The translations under genes and the position numbers were made by a program. 64,000 nt of DNA, taken from NCBI GenBank assembly GCA_005879805.1, contig VBKL01000046.1, positions 18,139 through 82,138 of the forward strand, in the 5' to 3' direction. The stretch comes from Deltaproteobacteria bacterium. GTDB lineage: Bacteria > Myxococcota > Myxococcia > Myxococcales > 40CM-4-68-19. Below the pieces are notes generated by a model. The model made no database searches and was not told the DNA's origin. It saw only the letters and a list, made by a program, of their open reading frames with translations. Positions 1 to 9,641 of this stretch are shown one piece after another. Positions within the stretch are counted from its first letter, which is position 1; every line of letters starts with the position of its first letter.

Positions 1-2
1 TC

Positions 3-1979
3 GGGAACGAGTTCTGGCACCGCGCGCTCGGCGGCGATCCCGGCGTCGTCGGCAGCACCTTCGTCATGAACGACAAGGTCCACACCGTGATCGGCATCTT
101 GCCCTCGCTGCCGCAGTACCCGCGCGAGCAGGACGTCTACATGCCGACCACCGCGTGCCCGTTCCGCAGCGCCGAGAAGTGGTACGCGAACCGCCAGGCG
201 CGCGGCCTGAGCGTCTTCGCGCGGCTCGCCGACGGAGCCACGCTCGAACGGGCGAATCGGGAGCTCGCCACCATCTCCGATCGGCTGCGCGCCGAGTACC
301 CCAAGGACTATGCCTCGGCGGAGCGCCTCTCCTCGAGCGGCGTGCTGCTGCGCGAGGAGCTGACCCAGAAGTCGCGGCCCACCCTCTTCGTCCTTCTCGC
401 GACGGCTGGATTCCTGCTCCTCATCGTCTGCGCCAACGTTGCGAATCTCACGCTCGCCCGCCTCACCCGGCGCGGCCGCGAGCTTTCCGTCCGCATCGCT
501 CTCGGCGCCACCCGCGGGCGCCTCTTCCGCCAGCTTCTCACCGAGGGGCTCTTGCTCTCGCTGCTCGGCGGCGCGATGGGGCTAGCCATGGCTCACTTCA
601 GCCTCGATCTGCTCGTCGATTTCGCCGCGCGCTTCACTCCCCGAGCACGCGAGGTAACCCTCGATGCGCGCGTCCTGCTCTTCACTCTCGGCGTCTCCGT
701 CGCGACAGGGGTCGTTCTCGGCGCGCTGCCCGCTCTGCCGGCGCGCCTCGATCTCATGACCTGGCTCAAAGACGTCGCAAGCCCGGCGGGGCGATCGCAT
801 CTCAAGCTGCGGGCGCTGCTCATCGTCGCCCAGGTGGCGGTCTCCTTCACGCTGCTCATCGGGGCGGGCCTCATGCTGCGCAGCTTCGTCAAGCTGCAGT
901 CGATGAGCACCGGCTTCGACACGGAGAACTCGCTCACCGCCGAAGTGCCGCTCAACTGGACCAAGTACCCCGACCTGCCGAAGGAAACTGCCTTCGAGAA
1001 CCGTCTCCTCGATCGGTTGCGGGGCGATCCCGCCATCAGCTCGGCGGCGCTCTCCAGCACGCTTCCGCTCAACCAGAACGGCAACGGTTTCAACTCCGAC
1101 ATCCAGATCGAGGGAAAGCCGACCGCTCCGGGAGAAGCCGGGCCGCGGGTCGATCTCCACCTCGCCTCGCCGGACTACTTCCGCACCATGGGCATTCCGC
1201 TCATTCACGGGAGGGTATTCACCGCCGATGACCGCCAGGAGGTCGCGTCGGTAGGGATCGTCAGCCAATCGCTCGCCCGGATCGCTTTCGGCAGCACGGA
1301 CCCGCTCGGCCGCCGCATCTCTCTCGACGACGGAAAGACCTGGATCTCGATCGAAGGCGTGGTCTCCGACGTGACCGAGCGCGGTCTCGCGGACACGCAG
1401 CCTGGCGTCCTCTATCTGCCCCTCGCCTCGGTGCCGTGGACCAGCTTGCGCCTCATCGTGCGCAGCCTCGCGCCCGCGCCGGCGCTGGAGAAGCAGTTGC
1501 GCGCGGCGATCCACGAGATCGATCCGGATCAGCCGGTGACCGCAGTGCGGACGCTGTCGGAGCTGCGTTCCGAGTCGCTCTCGGCGCCGCGGCTCACCAT
1601 GGTGCTGCTCGTGATCTTCGCCGCACTCGCTCTTTCGGTGACGGCGGCCGGCATCGCCGGGGTGCTGGCCTACGCGGTCAGCCAGCGCACGCAGGAGATC
1701 GGCATCCGCCTCGCCCTCGGCGCCGCACCAGGAACGGTGCTGCAGATGGTGATGCGCCAGGGAATGGCGCTGGTCGCGGTCGGGCTGCTACTCGGCTTCG
1801 CGGGCGCCCTGGCGCTGTCGCGACTCATGGAGTCGCTGCTCTTCGGCATCGCGGCCAGCGACCCGGTCACATTCGCGGCGGTCGCGGGCGTGCTCCTCGC
1901 GGTGGCGCTGCTGTCGTGCTTCGTGCCGGCGCGGCGGGTGATGTCGATCGATCCGCAGGTGGCGTTGCGGGCGACGTAG
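3..1979 (+). CDS. ABC transporter permease, MacB/FtsX (ADOP-like) family, 5' end outside window
   Basis: Frame open from window start (GNEFWHRALGGDPGVVGSTFVMNDKVHTVIGILP resembles a MacB periplasmic core domain); FtsX-type TM blocks (RELSVRIALGATRGRLFRQLLTEGLLL; TQEIGIRLALGAAPGTVLQMVMRQG). Confidence 0.9.
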   Translation, partial: GNEFWHRALGGDPGVVGSTFVMNDKVHTVIGILPSLPQYPREQDVYMPTTACPFRSAEKWYANRQARGLSVFARLADGATLERANRELATISDRLRAEYPKDYASAERLSSSGVLLREELTQKSRPTLFVLLATAGFLLLIVCANVANLTLARLTRRGRELSVRIALGATRGRLFRQLLTEGLLLSLLGGAMGLAMAHFSLDLLVDFAARFTPRAREVTLDARVLLFTLGVSVATGVVLGALPALPARLDLMTWLKDVASPAGRSHLKLRALLIVAQVAVSFTLLIGAGLMLRSFVKLQSMSTGFDTENSLTAEVPLNWTKYPDLPKETAFENRLLDRLRGDPAISSAALSSTLPLNQNGNGFNSDIQIEGKPTAPGEAGPRVDLHLASPDYFRTMGIPLIHGRVFTADDRQEVASVGIVSQSLARIAFGSTDPLGRRISLDDGKTWISIEGVVSDVTERGLADTQPGVLYLPLASVPWTSLRLIVRSLAPAPALEKQLRAAIHEIDPDQPVTAVRTLSELRSESLSAPRLTMVLLVIFAALALSVTAAGIAGVLAYAVSQRTQEIGIRLALGAAPGTVLQMVMRQGMALVAVGLLLGFAGALALSRLMESLLFGIAASDPVTFAAVAGVLLAVALLSCFVPARRVMSIDPQVALRAT

Positions 1980-2010
1980 GGGCCGGGATCGGAAGCAGGA
2001 CGGGCGAACG

Positions 2011-4044
2011 CTACGCCGACGGCACCGGCGACACCGCGCCCGTCACCACGTCCATGATGGTCTGCATGTCGACCGGCTTCACCAGCAGGCTCTCGATGCC
2101 CACCGCCGCGCTGCGGGTCTGCGCAGACTTCTGACCGAAGCCCGTCAGCGCCACGATCCGCACGTCGCCGAGTTGCGGATAAGACCGCAGCCGCCGCGCC
2201 ACCTCGATGCCGTCCATCCCGGGAAGGCCGAGATCGAGCAGCACGACGTCGGGCTGGAACTGGGCGGCGGCGACGAGCGCCGAAGCGCCGTCGTGCTCCT
2301 CGCGCACCTCGTGACCCGCGGCCCGCAAGGCGTCGGCGAGCATCTCGGTCGCATCCACGTCATCGTCGACGATGAGCACCCGCCGAGCCGATTGGCCGGA
2401 CTTGCCGACCGAGCGACGTTCGGGGCCACGCGGTACGCGCTCGGACACCGCGGGCAGGCGGATGACGAACTCGCTTCCGCGCCCCGGACCGTCGCTGCGT
2501 GCGTCCACCCGTCCTCCGTGAAGTTGCACGAGGCTGCGCACCAGGGTGAGCCCCACGCCAAGGCCGCCTTGCGACCGCTCCGGCGACTGATCGCCCTGCA
2601 CGAACAGCTCGAACATGGCGGGAAGCCTGTCGGCGGGAATGCCCTGCCCGTCGTCCCGCACGCGGATGGCGACCTCGGCGCCGTCGAGGGTGCCCTCGAT
2701 CTCGATGTGCCCGCCGGGATCGGTGTACTTCGCTGCGTTCTGAATGAGGTTCCCGAGGACCTGCGCCAGCCGGACCACGTCTCCGTCCACGAAAAGCGCT
2801 CCCACCGGCACAGAGACATCGAGGCGGTGGTTCTTCGACTCGAGCAGCGGGCGAGACATCTCGACGGCGCGAGCCACCGCGGTCGACACGTCGACGCGTT
2901 CGCGGCGCAGGTCGATCTTGCCCATGGTGGCGCGGGACACGTCGAGGAGATCGTCGACCAGGCGCGACAGGTGCGTCACCTGCCGCTCGATGACCGAGCG
3001 CTCCCGTTCGGTCGTCTCGTCGGTGGAGCGGAGCCGCATGATGTGGAGCGCGGTCAGGATGGGCGCGAGCGGATTGCGCAGCTCGTGGCCGAGGACGGCG
3101 AGGAACTCGTCCTTGTTGCGGTCGCTGTCGAGAAGCTGCCGCGCCAGCGCCTCTGTCTTGCGGCGGGCGATCACGGTATCGGTGACCTCGACGGCGTGGA
3201 CCATCACCGTGTCCATCGCGCCGCGGACGTCCTTGGTGGGCTGGGCGACGAAGTTGAAGTAGCGCTCGCGCGTCTCGTCCGAGCGACCCCACAGCGCGGG
3301 GTACTCGGTGCCGAGGAACGGATCGCCCGTGCGCTGGACGGTTTCCAGGATGTCCCAGGTGGGCTGCGCGGAAGCCTCCGGGATGGCCTCGCGGCCGCGC
3401 TTGCCGACCAGGTCGGAGCGTCCCACCAGCTCCTCGAACTTGGGGTTCGCGAGCACGAAGATCTGCTCGGGACCCCCCACGATGGCGATGGCGGCGGGCG
3501 CCTTCATGAAGAGCGCGTACAGATGCTCGCGATGCGCGTCGGCCTCGGCCCGGGCCCTGCGCTCGCGCAGCTCCATCTCGTCGCGCTCGCGGGCGAGCTG
3601 GCTCGCTTCCTCCTTGAGGGCGAGCTGGCGGCGGTGCTGATCGAGGAAGAAGCGGACCTTGGCGACCATCGCCTCCGGCGCGAAGGGCTTCACCACGTAG
3701 TCGACGGCACCCTGGGCGTAGCCCTTGACGATCTCCTCCTCTTCGCGGCGGACGGCGGTGACGAAGATGATCGGCGTGTAGCGCGTGCGCTCCCGCTCGC
3801 GGATGAGCGCGGCAGTCTCGAATCCGTCGAGGTCCGGCATCTGTACGTCGAGGAGGATGAGGGCGCAGTCTTCGGTGAGCAGGAACCGCAGCGCCTCGCG
3901 GCCGGAGCGCGCCTTGACGAGCCTCTCTCCGAGCGGTTCGAGCACCGCTTCGAGCGCGAGCAGATTCGGTTCGCGATCGTCGACGATGAGGATGGTCTCG
4001 GGTCGCTTCGTCTGGGAAGAATCTGCCATCGCGCATGCCAGCAT
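2011..4044 (-). CDS. Hybrid histidine kinase: N-terminal receiver, PAS-like, HisKA/HATPase, C-terminal receiver
   Basis: ILIVDDREPNLLALEAVL...ILLDVQMPDLDGFE; GHELRNPLAPILTALH (H-box); GLGVGLTLVRSLVQLHGG; second receiver VLIVDDDVDATEMLADAL. Start 4044 or 4029. Confidence 0.92.
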   Translation of the reverse strand: MLACAMADSSQTKRPETILIVDDREPNLLALEAVLEPLGERLVKARSGREALRFLLTEDCALILLDVQMPDLDGFETAALIRERERTRYTPIIFVTAVRREEEEIVKGYAQGAVDYVVKPFAPEAMVAKVRFFLDQHRRQLALKEEASQLARERDEMELRERRARAEADAHREHLYALFMKAPAAIAIVGGPEQIFVLANPKFEELVGRSDLVGKRGREAIPEASAQPTWDILETVQRTGDPFLGTEYPALWGRSDETRERYFNFVAQPTKDVRGAMDTVMVHAVEVTDTVIARRKTEALARQLLDSDRNKDEFLAVLGHELRNPLAPILTALHIMRLRSTDETTERERSVIERQVTHLSRLVDDLLDVSRATMGKIDLRRERVDVSTAVARAVEMSRPLLESKNHRLDVSVPVGALFVDGDVVRLAQVLGNLIQNAAKYTDPGGHIEIEGTLDGAEVAIRVRDDGQGIPADRLPAMFELFVQGDQSPERSQGGLGVGLTLVRSLVQLHGGRVDARSDGPGRGSEFVIRLPAVSERVPRGPERRSVGKSGQSARRVLIVDDDVDATEMLADALRAAGHEVREEHDGASALVAAAQFQPDVVLLDLGLPGMDGIEVARRLRSYPQLGDVRIVALTGFGQKSAQTRSAAVGIESLLVKPVDMQTIMDVVTGAVSPVPSA

Positions 4045-4139
4045 AACCGCGCGCAGGGGCGAGCGGTGGAGATTCTCACGAGCTTCCGTCGGGCCGCCCT
4101 GCGAGCAGCCGGGCAGGCGGCGCCCGGCCAGAGCGCGCC

Positions 4140-4721
4140 CTAGTGGGCCGGTTTCACTCCGTCCTTGCTCACCTGCACCCGCTGGGTGGTGAGCTTGCCG
4201 TCCTGCTCGCGCGCCATGGTGAAGATGGTCTCGCCCTTCTTCAAGGCGGAGCGATCGCCCGGCGTGAAGGTCAGGACCGGCGTGCCCCTCGGGACGACGA
4301 TCTTCTGCTCGCCGTCCTTGTACTGCAGCGTGATCTCGTCGCCGGAGGTCGACTTGGCGACGCCGTTGAGATTCGCGTTGGTCATCGTCGCGCCCGGCTC
4401 GGTGTCCCAGGGCATGTGGCCCTGCGGCGCCTGGGGCGGAATGGTGTGCACCTCGCGCGCGACGAGCTTCCCATCCGGGCCTTTCACGGCCGTCGACCCG
4501 ACCAGGGTGCCCGCCTTGATCTCGGAGAGCGTCGTCTTCTTGGCGACCGCGACCTGGACGTCCTTCGCCAATTCGACCTTCTTCTCCGCCCCGTCCTTCG
4601 ATTTCACGGTGAGGACGTCCCCGTCGAGGCTGACGATGGTCCCGCGGACCTTCACGGGAGGGGTCTGGGCAAAAGCGGTGCTGCCGACCAGGACGACGAC
4701 GAGGAACGCGATGCGATTCAT
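4140..4721 (-). CDS. Secreted protein with DUF5666-like repeats
   Basis: Signal peptide MNRIAFLVVVLVGSTAFA; VRGTIVSLDGDVLTVKSKDG repeat-like beta segments. Confidence 0.75.
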   Translation of the reverse strand: MNRIAFLVVVLVGSTAFAQTPPVKVRGTIVSLDGDVLTVKSKDGAEKKVELAKDVQVAVAKKTTLSEIKAGTLVGSTAVKGPDGKLVAREVHTIPPQAPQGHMPWDTEPGATMTNANLNGVAKSTSGDEITLQYKDGEQKIVVPRGTPVLTFTPGDRSALKKGETIFTMAREQDGKLTTQRVQVSKDGVKPAH

Positions 4722-4769
4722 GAAACGCCTCCGGAGGATGGGAAACGCGCACTTCTAGATCGAGACGCC

Positions 4770-5513
4770 TCAAGGAAGGAAGGTACCCCCGTTCACGTGC
4801 AGGGTCTGACCGGTGATGTACCGGGCCCCAGGTCCGACCAGGAAGCGAACCGCGGCGGCGATCTCCTCGGGCAACCCTTGCCGCCCGGCAAGCGTCTTCG
4901 CCTGCATGTGGTGCTGGGGCACCGGGCCCTCGCGGACGGTGGCGATGATCCCCGGAGAGACGCAATTCACGGTGACCTTCGCGGCCGCGAAGTCGTGCGC
5001 GAGCGCTCTCGTCAACCCGACGAGCCCCGCTTTCGCGGCGATGACGTGCGGCCGGCCCTTCGCTCCTGTATGGGCGGCCATGCCTCCGAGGTTCACGATG
5101 GCCCCCTCCCCGCTGCGCTCGAGATGGGGGAAGGCAGCCCTGGCCGTGAGGAACGCGCCGTCCAGGATCACCGACGTCACCGCGCGAAAGTCCGCGTATG
5201 TGAGCTCCGCGAACGGCTTCTCGGGCCGGGCGGCGGCGTTGTTGACGAGGATGTCGATGCGACCGAATCGATCGACGGTCGCGGCGACGAGGCGCGCGAC
5301 CGACGCCTCGTCGGAAACGTCCGCCAGCACCGCGATCGCCTCGCCGCCCTTCGACGCGATCTCGGAGACCACCGCGTCGAGGTTGCCGCGATTCGATCGC
5401 CCGTTGACCGCCACCTTCGCGCCTCCGTCCGCCAGGGCGAGCGCGATGGCCCTTCCGATGTTCTTCCCGGCTCCGGTGACGATCGCGACTCGCCCCGACA
5501 GCTCCTTCGTCAT
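4770..5513 (-). CDS. SDR family oxidoreductase (FabG-like)
   Basis: VTGAGKNIGRAIA, NNAA, catalytic region replaced by HTGAKGRPHVIAAKAG, C-terminal ITGQTLHVNGG. Confidence 0.9.
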   Translation of the reverse strand: MTKELSGRVAIVTGAGKNIGRAIALALADGGAKVAVNGRSNRGNLDAVVSEIASKGGEAIAVLADVSDEASVARLVAATVDRFGRIDILVNNAAARPEKPFAELTYADFRAVTSVILDGAFLTARAAFPHLERSGEGAIVNLGGMAAHTGAKGRPHVIAAKAGLVGLTRALAHDFAAAKVTVNCVSPGIIATVREGPVPQHHMQAKTLAGRQGLPEEIAAAVRFLVGPGARYITGQTLHVNGGTFLP

Positions 5514-5517
5514 CGCT

Positions 5518-6861
5518 TCAACCTCGCAAGGCTTCCAGGTTCACTGCGCCATCGAAGAGCGCGCGCAGCGCCTCGAGCGCCGCGGCGGCCTTCTCGCCGT
5601 CGAAGCCGCCCGCTCGCGCGTTCGACCGGAACTTCTCCTCGATGTCCGCCCGGGTGAGCGGTTCGCGAGCCCCGCCGCGCAGGTGCGGCTGGCGCTCCTC
5701 GACGACGCTCCCGTCCCGCAAGCGCGCCCGCAAGTGTCCCGTGAACTCCCGCGGGTAGGGATTCGCGGGATCGATCCGGTAGCGCACCTTGGCGGCGAGC
5801 CCGCGGACGTCGGGATCGTTCGCCGCATCGTCGCTGAACGCGTCGAAACCGACGTGTCCCCGGAGGAGCCCGGCGGCGATGCAGTAGGGAGTCGAGAACT
5901 TCGCCGCGTATCCGTTTGGAGGCCGCTGCTTGTCCGCGAGCGGCTCCCAGAGCCGGTGCACGGTTCCCTCCCCGACGTCCGCAACGATCTCGTCGATGTC
6001 GCCCGGCGAGACGCGCTCGCGCAGCCTGCGCGCACAGTCGATGTACGGCTGGATCATCGTCCCGCACGGGTACGGCTTGAATGCCAGGGTCGTCGTCACC
6101 CACTTCTCGCCGAATCCGTCGAGGAGCGCGCCGTAGTTCCCTTCGCGCGTCCGGGCGAACCCGTGGAAGAGGCCGTGCGTCCCCTCGAAGACCGTGCGCG
6201 GTCCGCGGAATCCGGCCCGCCCGAGGAGCGCCGCGCGCAGTCCGGATTGCGCCGCCCAGCCGGGGTGCAGCCGCTTCGTCCAGGTCCCTTCCGCGAGGTA
6301 CTCGATGATGCCGCCCGCCATCGATCCGGAGATCCCGAGCGCGTCGACGAGCTCGTTCATCTCGAGGCGCAGCGTGCTCGCCACGGCCGCCGCGGCCGCG
6401 GGCGCGCCGAACACGGCGGTGGGATGGAATCCAGAGGCGTGCACCGCCTTCGGCACGACGAGGCTAAGCCGGCAGAGGATCTCCACTCCGACCGCCATGC
6501 CGCGCAGCACCGACGAGCCATTCGCCCCTTCCAACTCGGCGGCGGCGAGCACCGCGGGAACGACGACGGCGCCGGCGTGGACGGGCCCGCCCTCGAACGT
6601 GTCGTCGTAGTCCTCGCCGTGGGCCGCGGTGCCGTTCACGAAGGCCGCGCACGCGGCAGAGGCCCGCCGTGGATGTCCGATGGCGGTCGCGGGACCGGCT
6701 TCTCCGAATCCGGCCAGCGCCGCCTTCACGTAGTCGCGCCGGCGGGCGAGGATGCAAAGGCCGGCGACGTCGACGAGCAGCCGCTCGCACGTCTCGCGCA
6801 CGTTTGCGGGGATGTCGTGCAGTCCCTGGATCCGCTCGGCCAGCTCTTCGGCGACGGCCAT
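5518..6861 (-). CDS. MmgE/PrpD family protein
   Basis: 447 aa; GHPRRASAACAAFVNGTAAHGEDYDDTFEGGPVHAGAVVVPAVLAAAE is typical of the family. Confidence 0.9.
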   Translation of the reverse strand: MAVAEELAERIQGLHDIPANVRETCERLLVDVAGLCILARRRDYVKAALAGFGEAGPATAIGHPRRASAACAAFVNGTAAHGEDYDDTFEGGPVHAGAVVVPAVLAAAELEGANGSSVLRGMAVGVEILCRLSLVVPKAVHASGFHPTAVFGAPAAAAAVASTLRLEMNELVDALGISGSMAGGIIEYLAEGTWTKRLHPGWAAQSGLRAALLGRAGFRGPRTVFEGTHGLFHGFARTREGNYGALLDGFGEKWVTTTLAFKPYPCGTMIQPYIDCARRLRERVSPGDIDEIVADVGEGTVHRLWEPLADKQRPPNGYAAKFSTPYCIAAGLLRGHVGFDAFSDDAANDPDVRGLAAKVRYRIDPANPYPREFTGHLRARLRDGSVVEERQPHLRGGAREPLTRADIEEKFRSNARAGGFDGEKAAAALEALRALFDGAVNLEALRG

Positions 6862-6862
6862 G

Positions 6863-8560
6863 TCAGATCCGGCGCCCGAGCTTCATGCCCCCCGTGAACC
6901 CCGGGATGCGGTTGGCGGCGACGAGGATGACGGCGGTGAGGACCAGCATGGTGAGCCCGAGGACGGAGATGGCGGCGAGATCGCCGCTCTCGTTGAGGTC
7001 GAAGATCAGCACCGACAGCACCTTGGTTTCCGAAGTGAAGAGGATCACCGCAGCGGACAGCTCGCGCATGACTGCGACGAAGATGAAGCACCAGGTGGCG
7101 ACGAGGCTCGGGCCGAGGAGCGGAGCGGTCACCCGGCGTAGCGTCCCCAGGCGAGAGGCTCCGAGGATGCGGCTCGCTTCCTCCAGCTCGCCGGAAATTC
7201 CGCGAAACGCCGCCTGAAGCTGCTGGTAGGCGGCGGGAAGCTCGATCGTCACGTACGCGAGGAGCAGGATCCAGAGCGTCCCGTAGAGCACGACGGGGCC
7301 CCGCGTGTAGGCGAGGAACAGGCCCACGCCGAGCGTGATGCCGGGAATCGCGATCGGCGCCGTGGCGAGGAAGGAGAGAGCGCGGGTGCCGAGCGTCGCG
7401 GCGCGCGCCGTGAGCGAGGCGATGACGAGCGCGAAGATGGTTCCGCACGTCGCCGCGGACATCCCCAGGTAGAACGTGTTCTTGATCGCGAGCTTCGTCG
7501 AGGACAGCTCCTGGAAGACGAACTGGAAGTGCGAAAAGGTGAAGTTCGAGAAAGTCAGCGGCTGTGACGGAATGCGCGAGAAGGCCGCGTTGAACAACGC
7601 CCCATAGGGGAGCAGCACCGAGAGGCAGAGGACGGCGAAGCAGAAGGCGAACGCGGGCCAGCGCCAGCCGCCGAGCGCGACCGGCCGCACTTCGCCGCTC
7701 TTCCCGCCGACGACCGTGTAGCCGCGCCGGCCCAGGATCTTCGCCTGGGCGCGCAAGAGCACGACGGTGAGCAGGAGCAGCGGGAGCGATGCCGCCGCCG
7801 CCAGCTCGGGCTTGGGCGGATACTGGAACAGGCTCCAGATCTTCGTCGTGATGACGTGGAACCCCGCCGGCAGGGCGAGGATCGCGGGAGATCCGAACAG
7901 CGTCATCGTCTGCAAAAAGGCGACCAGCGCGCCGGCGAGGAGGGCAGGAAGCGCGAGCGGAATCGTGACCTTGCGCGCCGTCCGCGCCGCGCTGCCGCCG
8001 AGCATCGAGGAAGCGTCCTCGAGATCCGCGGGGATCCGATCGAGAGCGTTCGCGACCAGCACGAAGACGTACGGAAACGTGTAGCAGCAGATCGCGAAGG
8101 CGAGCCCCCAGAACGTGTAGATGTCGAAGAGGACGACGTCGGGATCCGCCCCTCTCGCGGCCCGATAGAGCTGGTTCAAGAGGCCGCTGTTCGGCGCGGC
8201 GAGAAGCTCCCAGGCGATGGCGCCGAGGAACGGCGGCGTCACGAACGATGCCATCACCAGCAGGCGCACCGGCCGACGAAACGGCATGTCGGTGCGCGCG
8301 ACCAGGTATCCCATCGGCGCCGCGACCGCGCTGCAGATGACACTGACCGAGACCGCCAGCGCGAGCGCCGTGACTAGCGGATCGCGAAAGCTCGGGTCGG
8401 TGACGAGCAGGCGGAAGTTCGAGAGCGTGAAGTGCCCGGCGTGATCCGAGAAGGCGAACACGGCGAGCCACCCGACCGGCAGGACGACGAGCAGGAACAG
8501 CGCCCCCGCGAACAGCGGCAGCACGGCGCGCGACGCATCGAGGCGGGCGGTTTCCGTCAC
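6863..8560 (-). CDS. ABC transporter permease, duplicated Fe3+ (FbpB-like) type
   Basis: Two BPD_transp_1-like halves; GTG start overlaps the upstream gene's TGA (GTGA at 8557-8560). Confidence 0.88.
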   Translation of the reverse strand: MTETARLDASRAVLPLFAGALFLLVVLPVGWLAVFAFSDHAGHFTLSNFRLLVTDPSFRDPLVTALALAVSVSVICSAVAAPMGYLVARTDMPFRRPVRLLVMASFVTPPFLGAIAWELLAAPNSGLLNQLYRAARGADPDVVLFDIYTFWGLAFAICCYTFPYVFVLVANALDRIPADLEDASSMLGGSAARTARKVTIPLALPALLAGALVAFLQTMTLFGSPAILALPAGFHVITTKIWSLFQYPPKPELAAAASLPLLLLTVVLLRAQAKILGRRGYTVVGGKSGEVRPVALGGWRWPAFAFCFAVLCLSVLLPYGALFNAAFSRIPSQPLTFSNFTFSHFQFVFQELSSTKLAIKNTFYLGMSAATCGTIFALVIASLTARAATLGTRALSFLATAPIAIPGITLGVGLFLAYTRGPVVLYGTLWILLLAYVTIELPAAYQQLQAAFRGISGELEEASRILGASRLGTLRRVTAPLLGPSLVATWCFIFVAVMRELSAAVILFTSETKVLSVLIFDLNESGDLAAISVLGLTMLVLTAVILVAANRIPGFTGGMKLGRRI

Positions 8561-9627
8561 ACCTTGAAGTAGCTCGTGTACTTCGCCTTGATCTCGTCGG
8601 CCTGTTTCTCCACGGCGACGGGATCGTCCTTCATCAGCTTGATGTCCTTGAGCGGCGTGCGCCCTTCCTTGTCCTTCACCAAGGCATGGAAGGAGCGGAG
8701 TCCGCCGAAGTCGACCATCAGCTTCTGCGCCTCGGGGGAGAAGAGATAGCTCTGGAAGAGCCGGGCGCCGTTGGGATGCGGCGCGTCCTTGAGCACGCCG
8801 GTCGGGCCGACGATGAGAGGCGTTCCCTCGGTGGGATAGACGATCTCGACGGGATCGCCCTTTTCTTTGAGTTGGAACAGGTTGTACTCGTTCCCGTCCG
8901 CCATGATGGCACGCTCTCCGAGCGCGAGGCGCTTGGGCGGATCGGCGGACGACTGCACCTGCATCACCTTCTGCTTGGAGAGCTTCTCGAAATAGTCCCA
9001 GCCGACGTCGCGGGCGATCTGGTATGTGGCGGTGAGGATCGTCCCGCTGTAGCCCGGATGCGCCTTGACGATCTTTCCCATCCACTTCGGATCGAGGAGG
9101 TCCTTGTAGCTTTTCGGAGCGTCCTCCTTCTTCACCAGCTTCGTGTTGTAGCCGATGACGCACAGCCAGGCGCGCCAGGTCGCGAAGAGGCCGTCCGGAT
9201 CCTGCTGGTCCTTCGGGTAGTGGAGCGCGACGTCCTCGGGGACGTAGGGCGCGAGCATCCCTTCGCGCTTCCAGACTACGAAGTGGGCCGCGTCGGAGCT
9301 GTTCACCACGTCGACCTTGTGGAGGTTGCTGCCGTACTCCTGGCTGATGCGCTGGAAGATGCGCTCGCCGCCCGACCGCTCGACCCGCAGGGTCATCCCC
9401 GGATACTTCGCCTCGAAGGCCTTGCCGAGGCGCTCGGCGACGGGAAGGTCGACGGCGGTGTACCAGATCGCCTCCCCTTCCTTCTTCGCGGCTTCGATCA
9501 ATCCGGGCGTCACCTTGCTCGGGGCCGGCGCGGCGCCGAACGCCTTGCGCCCGAGGAGCGGCAACGCGAGCGACGTCGCGGCGAGACCTTGCAGGACCTG
9601 GCGCCTCGTCAGTCGGTGTGTTCGCAT
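8557..9627 (-). CDS. Extracellular solute-binding protein (Fe3+-type, family 1)
   Basis: TAT-like leader MRTHRLTRRQVLQGLAATSLALPLLG; SBP fold sequence EGEAIWYTAVDLPVAERLGKAFEAKYPGMTLRVERSGGERIFQRI. Confidence 0.9.
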   Translation of the reverse strand: MRTHRLTRRQVLQGLAATSLALPLLGRKAFGAAPAPSKVTPGLIEAAKKEGEAIWYTAVDLPVAERLGKAFEAKYPGMTLRVERSGGERIFQRISQEYGSNLHKVDVVNSSDAAHFVVWKREGMLAPYVPEDVALHYPKDQQDPDGLFATWRAWLCVIGYNTKLVKKEDAPKSYKDLLDPKWMGKIVKAHPGYSGTILTATYQIARDVGWDYFEKLSKQKVMQVQSSADPPKRLALGERAIMADGNEYNLFQLKEKGDPVEIVYPTEGTPLIVGPTGVLKDAPHPNGARLFQSYLFSPEAQKLMVDFGGLRSFHALVKDKEGRTPLKDIKLMKDDPVAVEKQADEIKAKYTSYFKV

Positions 9628-9641
9628 GGTCGTGTCCCTTC

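Noticed and set aside
2173-4143. 656-aa plus-strand ORF opposite the hybrid histidine kinase
   Set aside because: Shadow ORF of GC-rich coding DNA; kinase motifs are on the minus strand.
4143-6897. Long plus-strand ORFs (504 and 694 aa) opposite SDR/MmgE genes
   Set aside because: Mirror frames of strongly supported minus-strand genes; no family signal.
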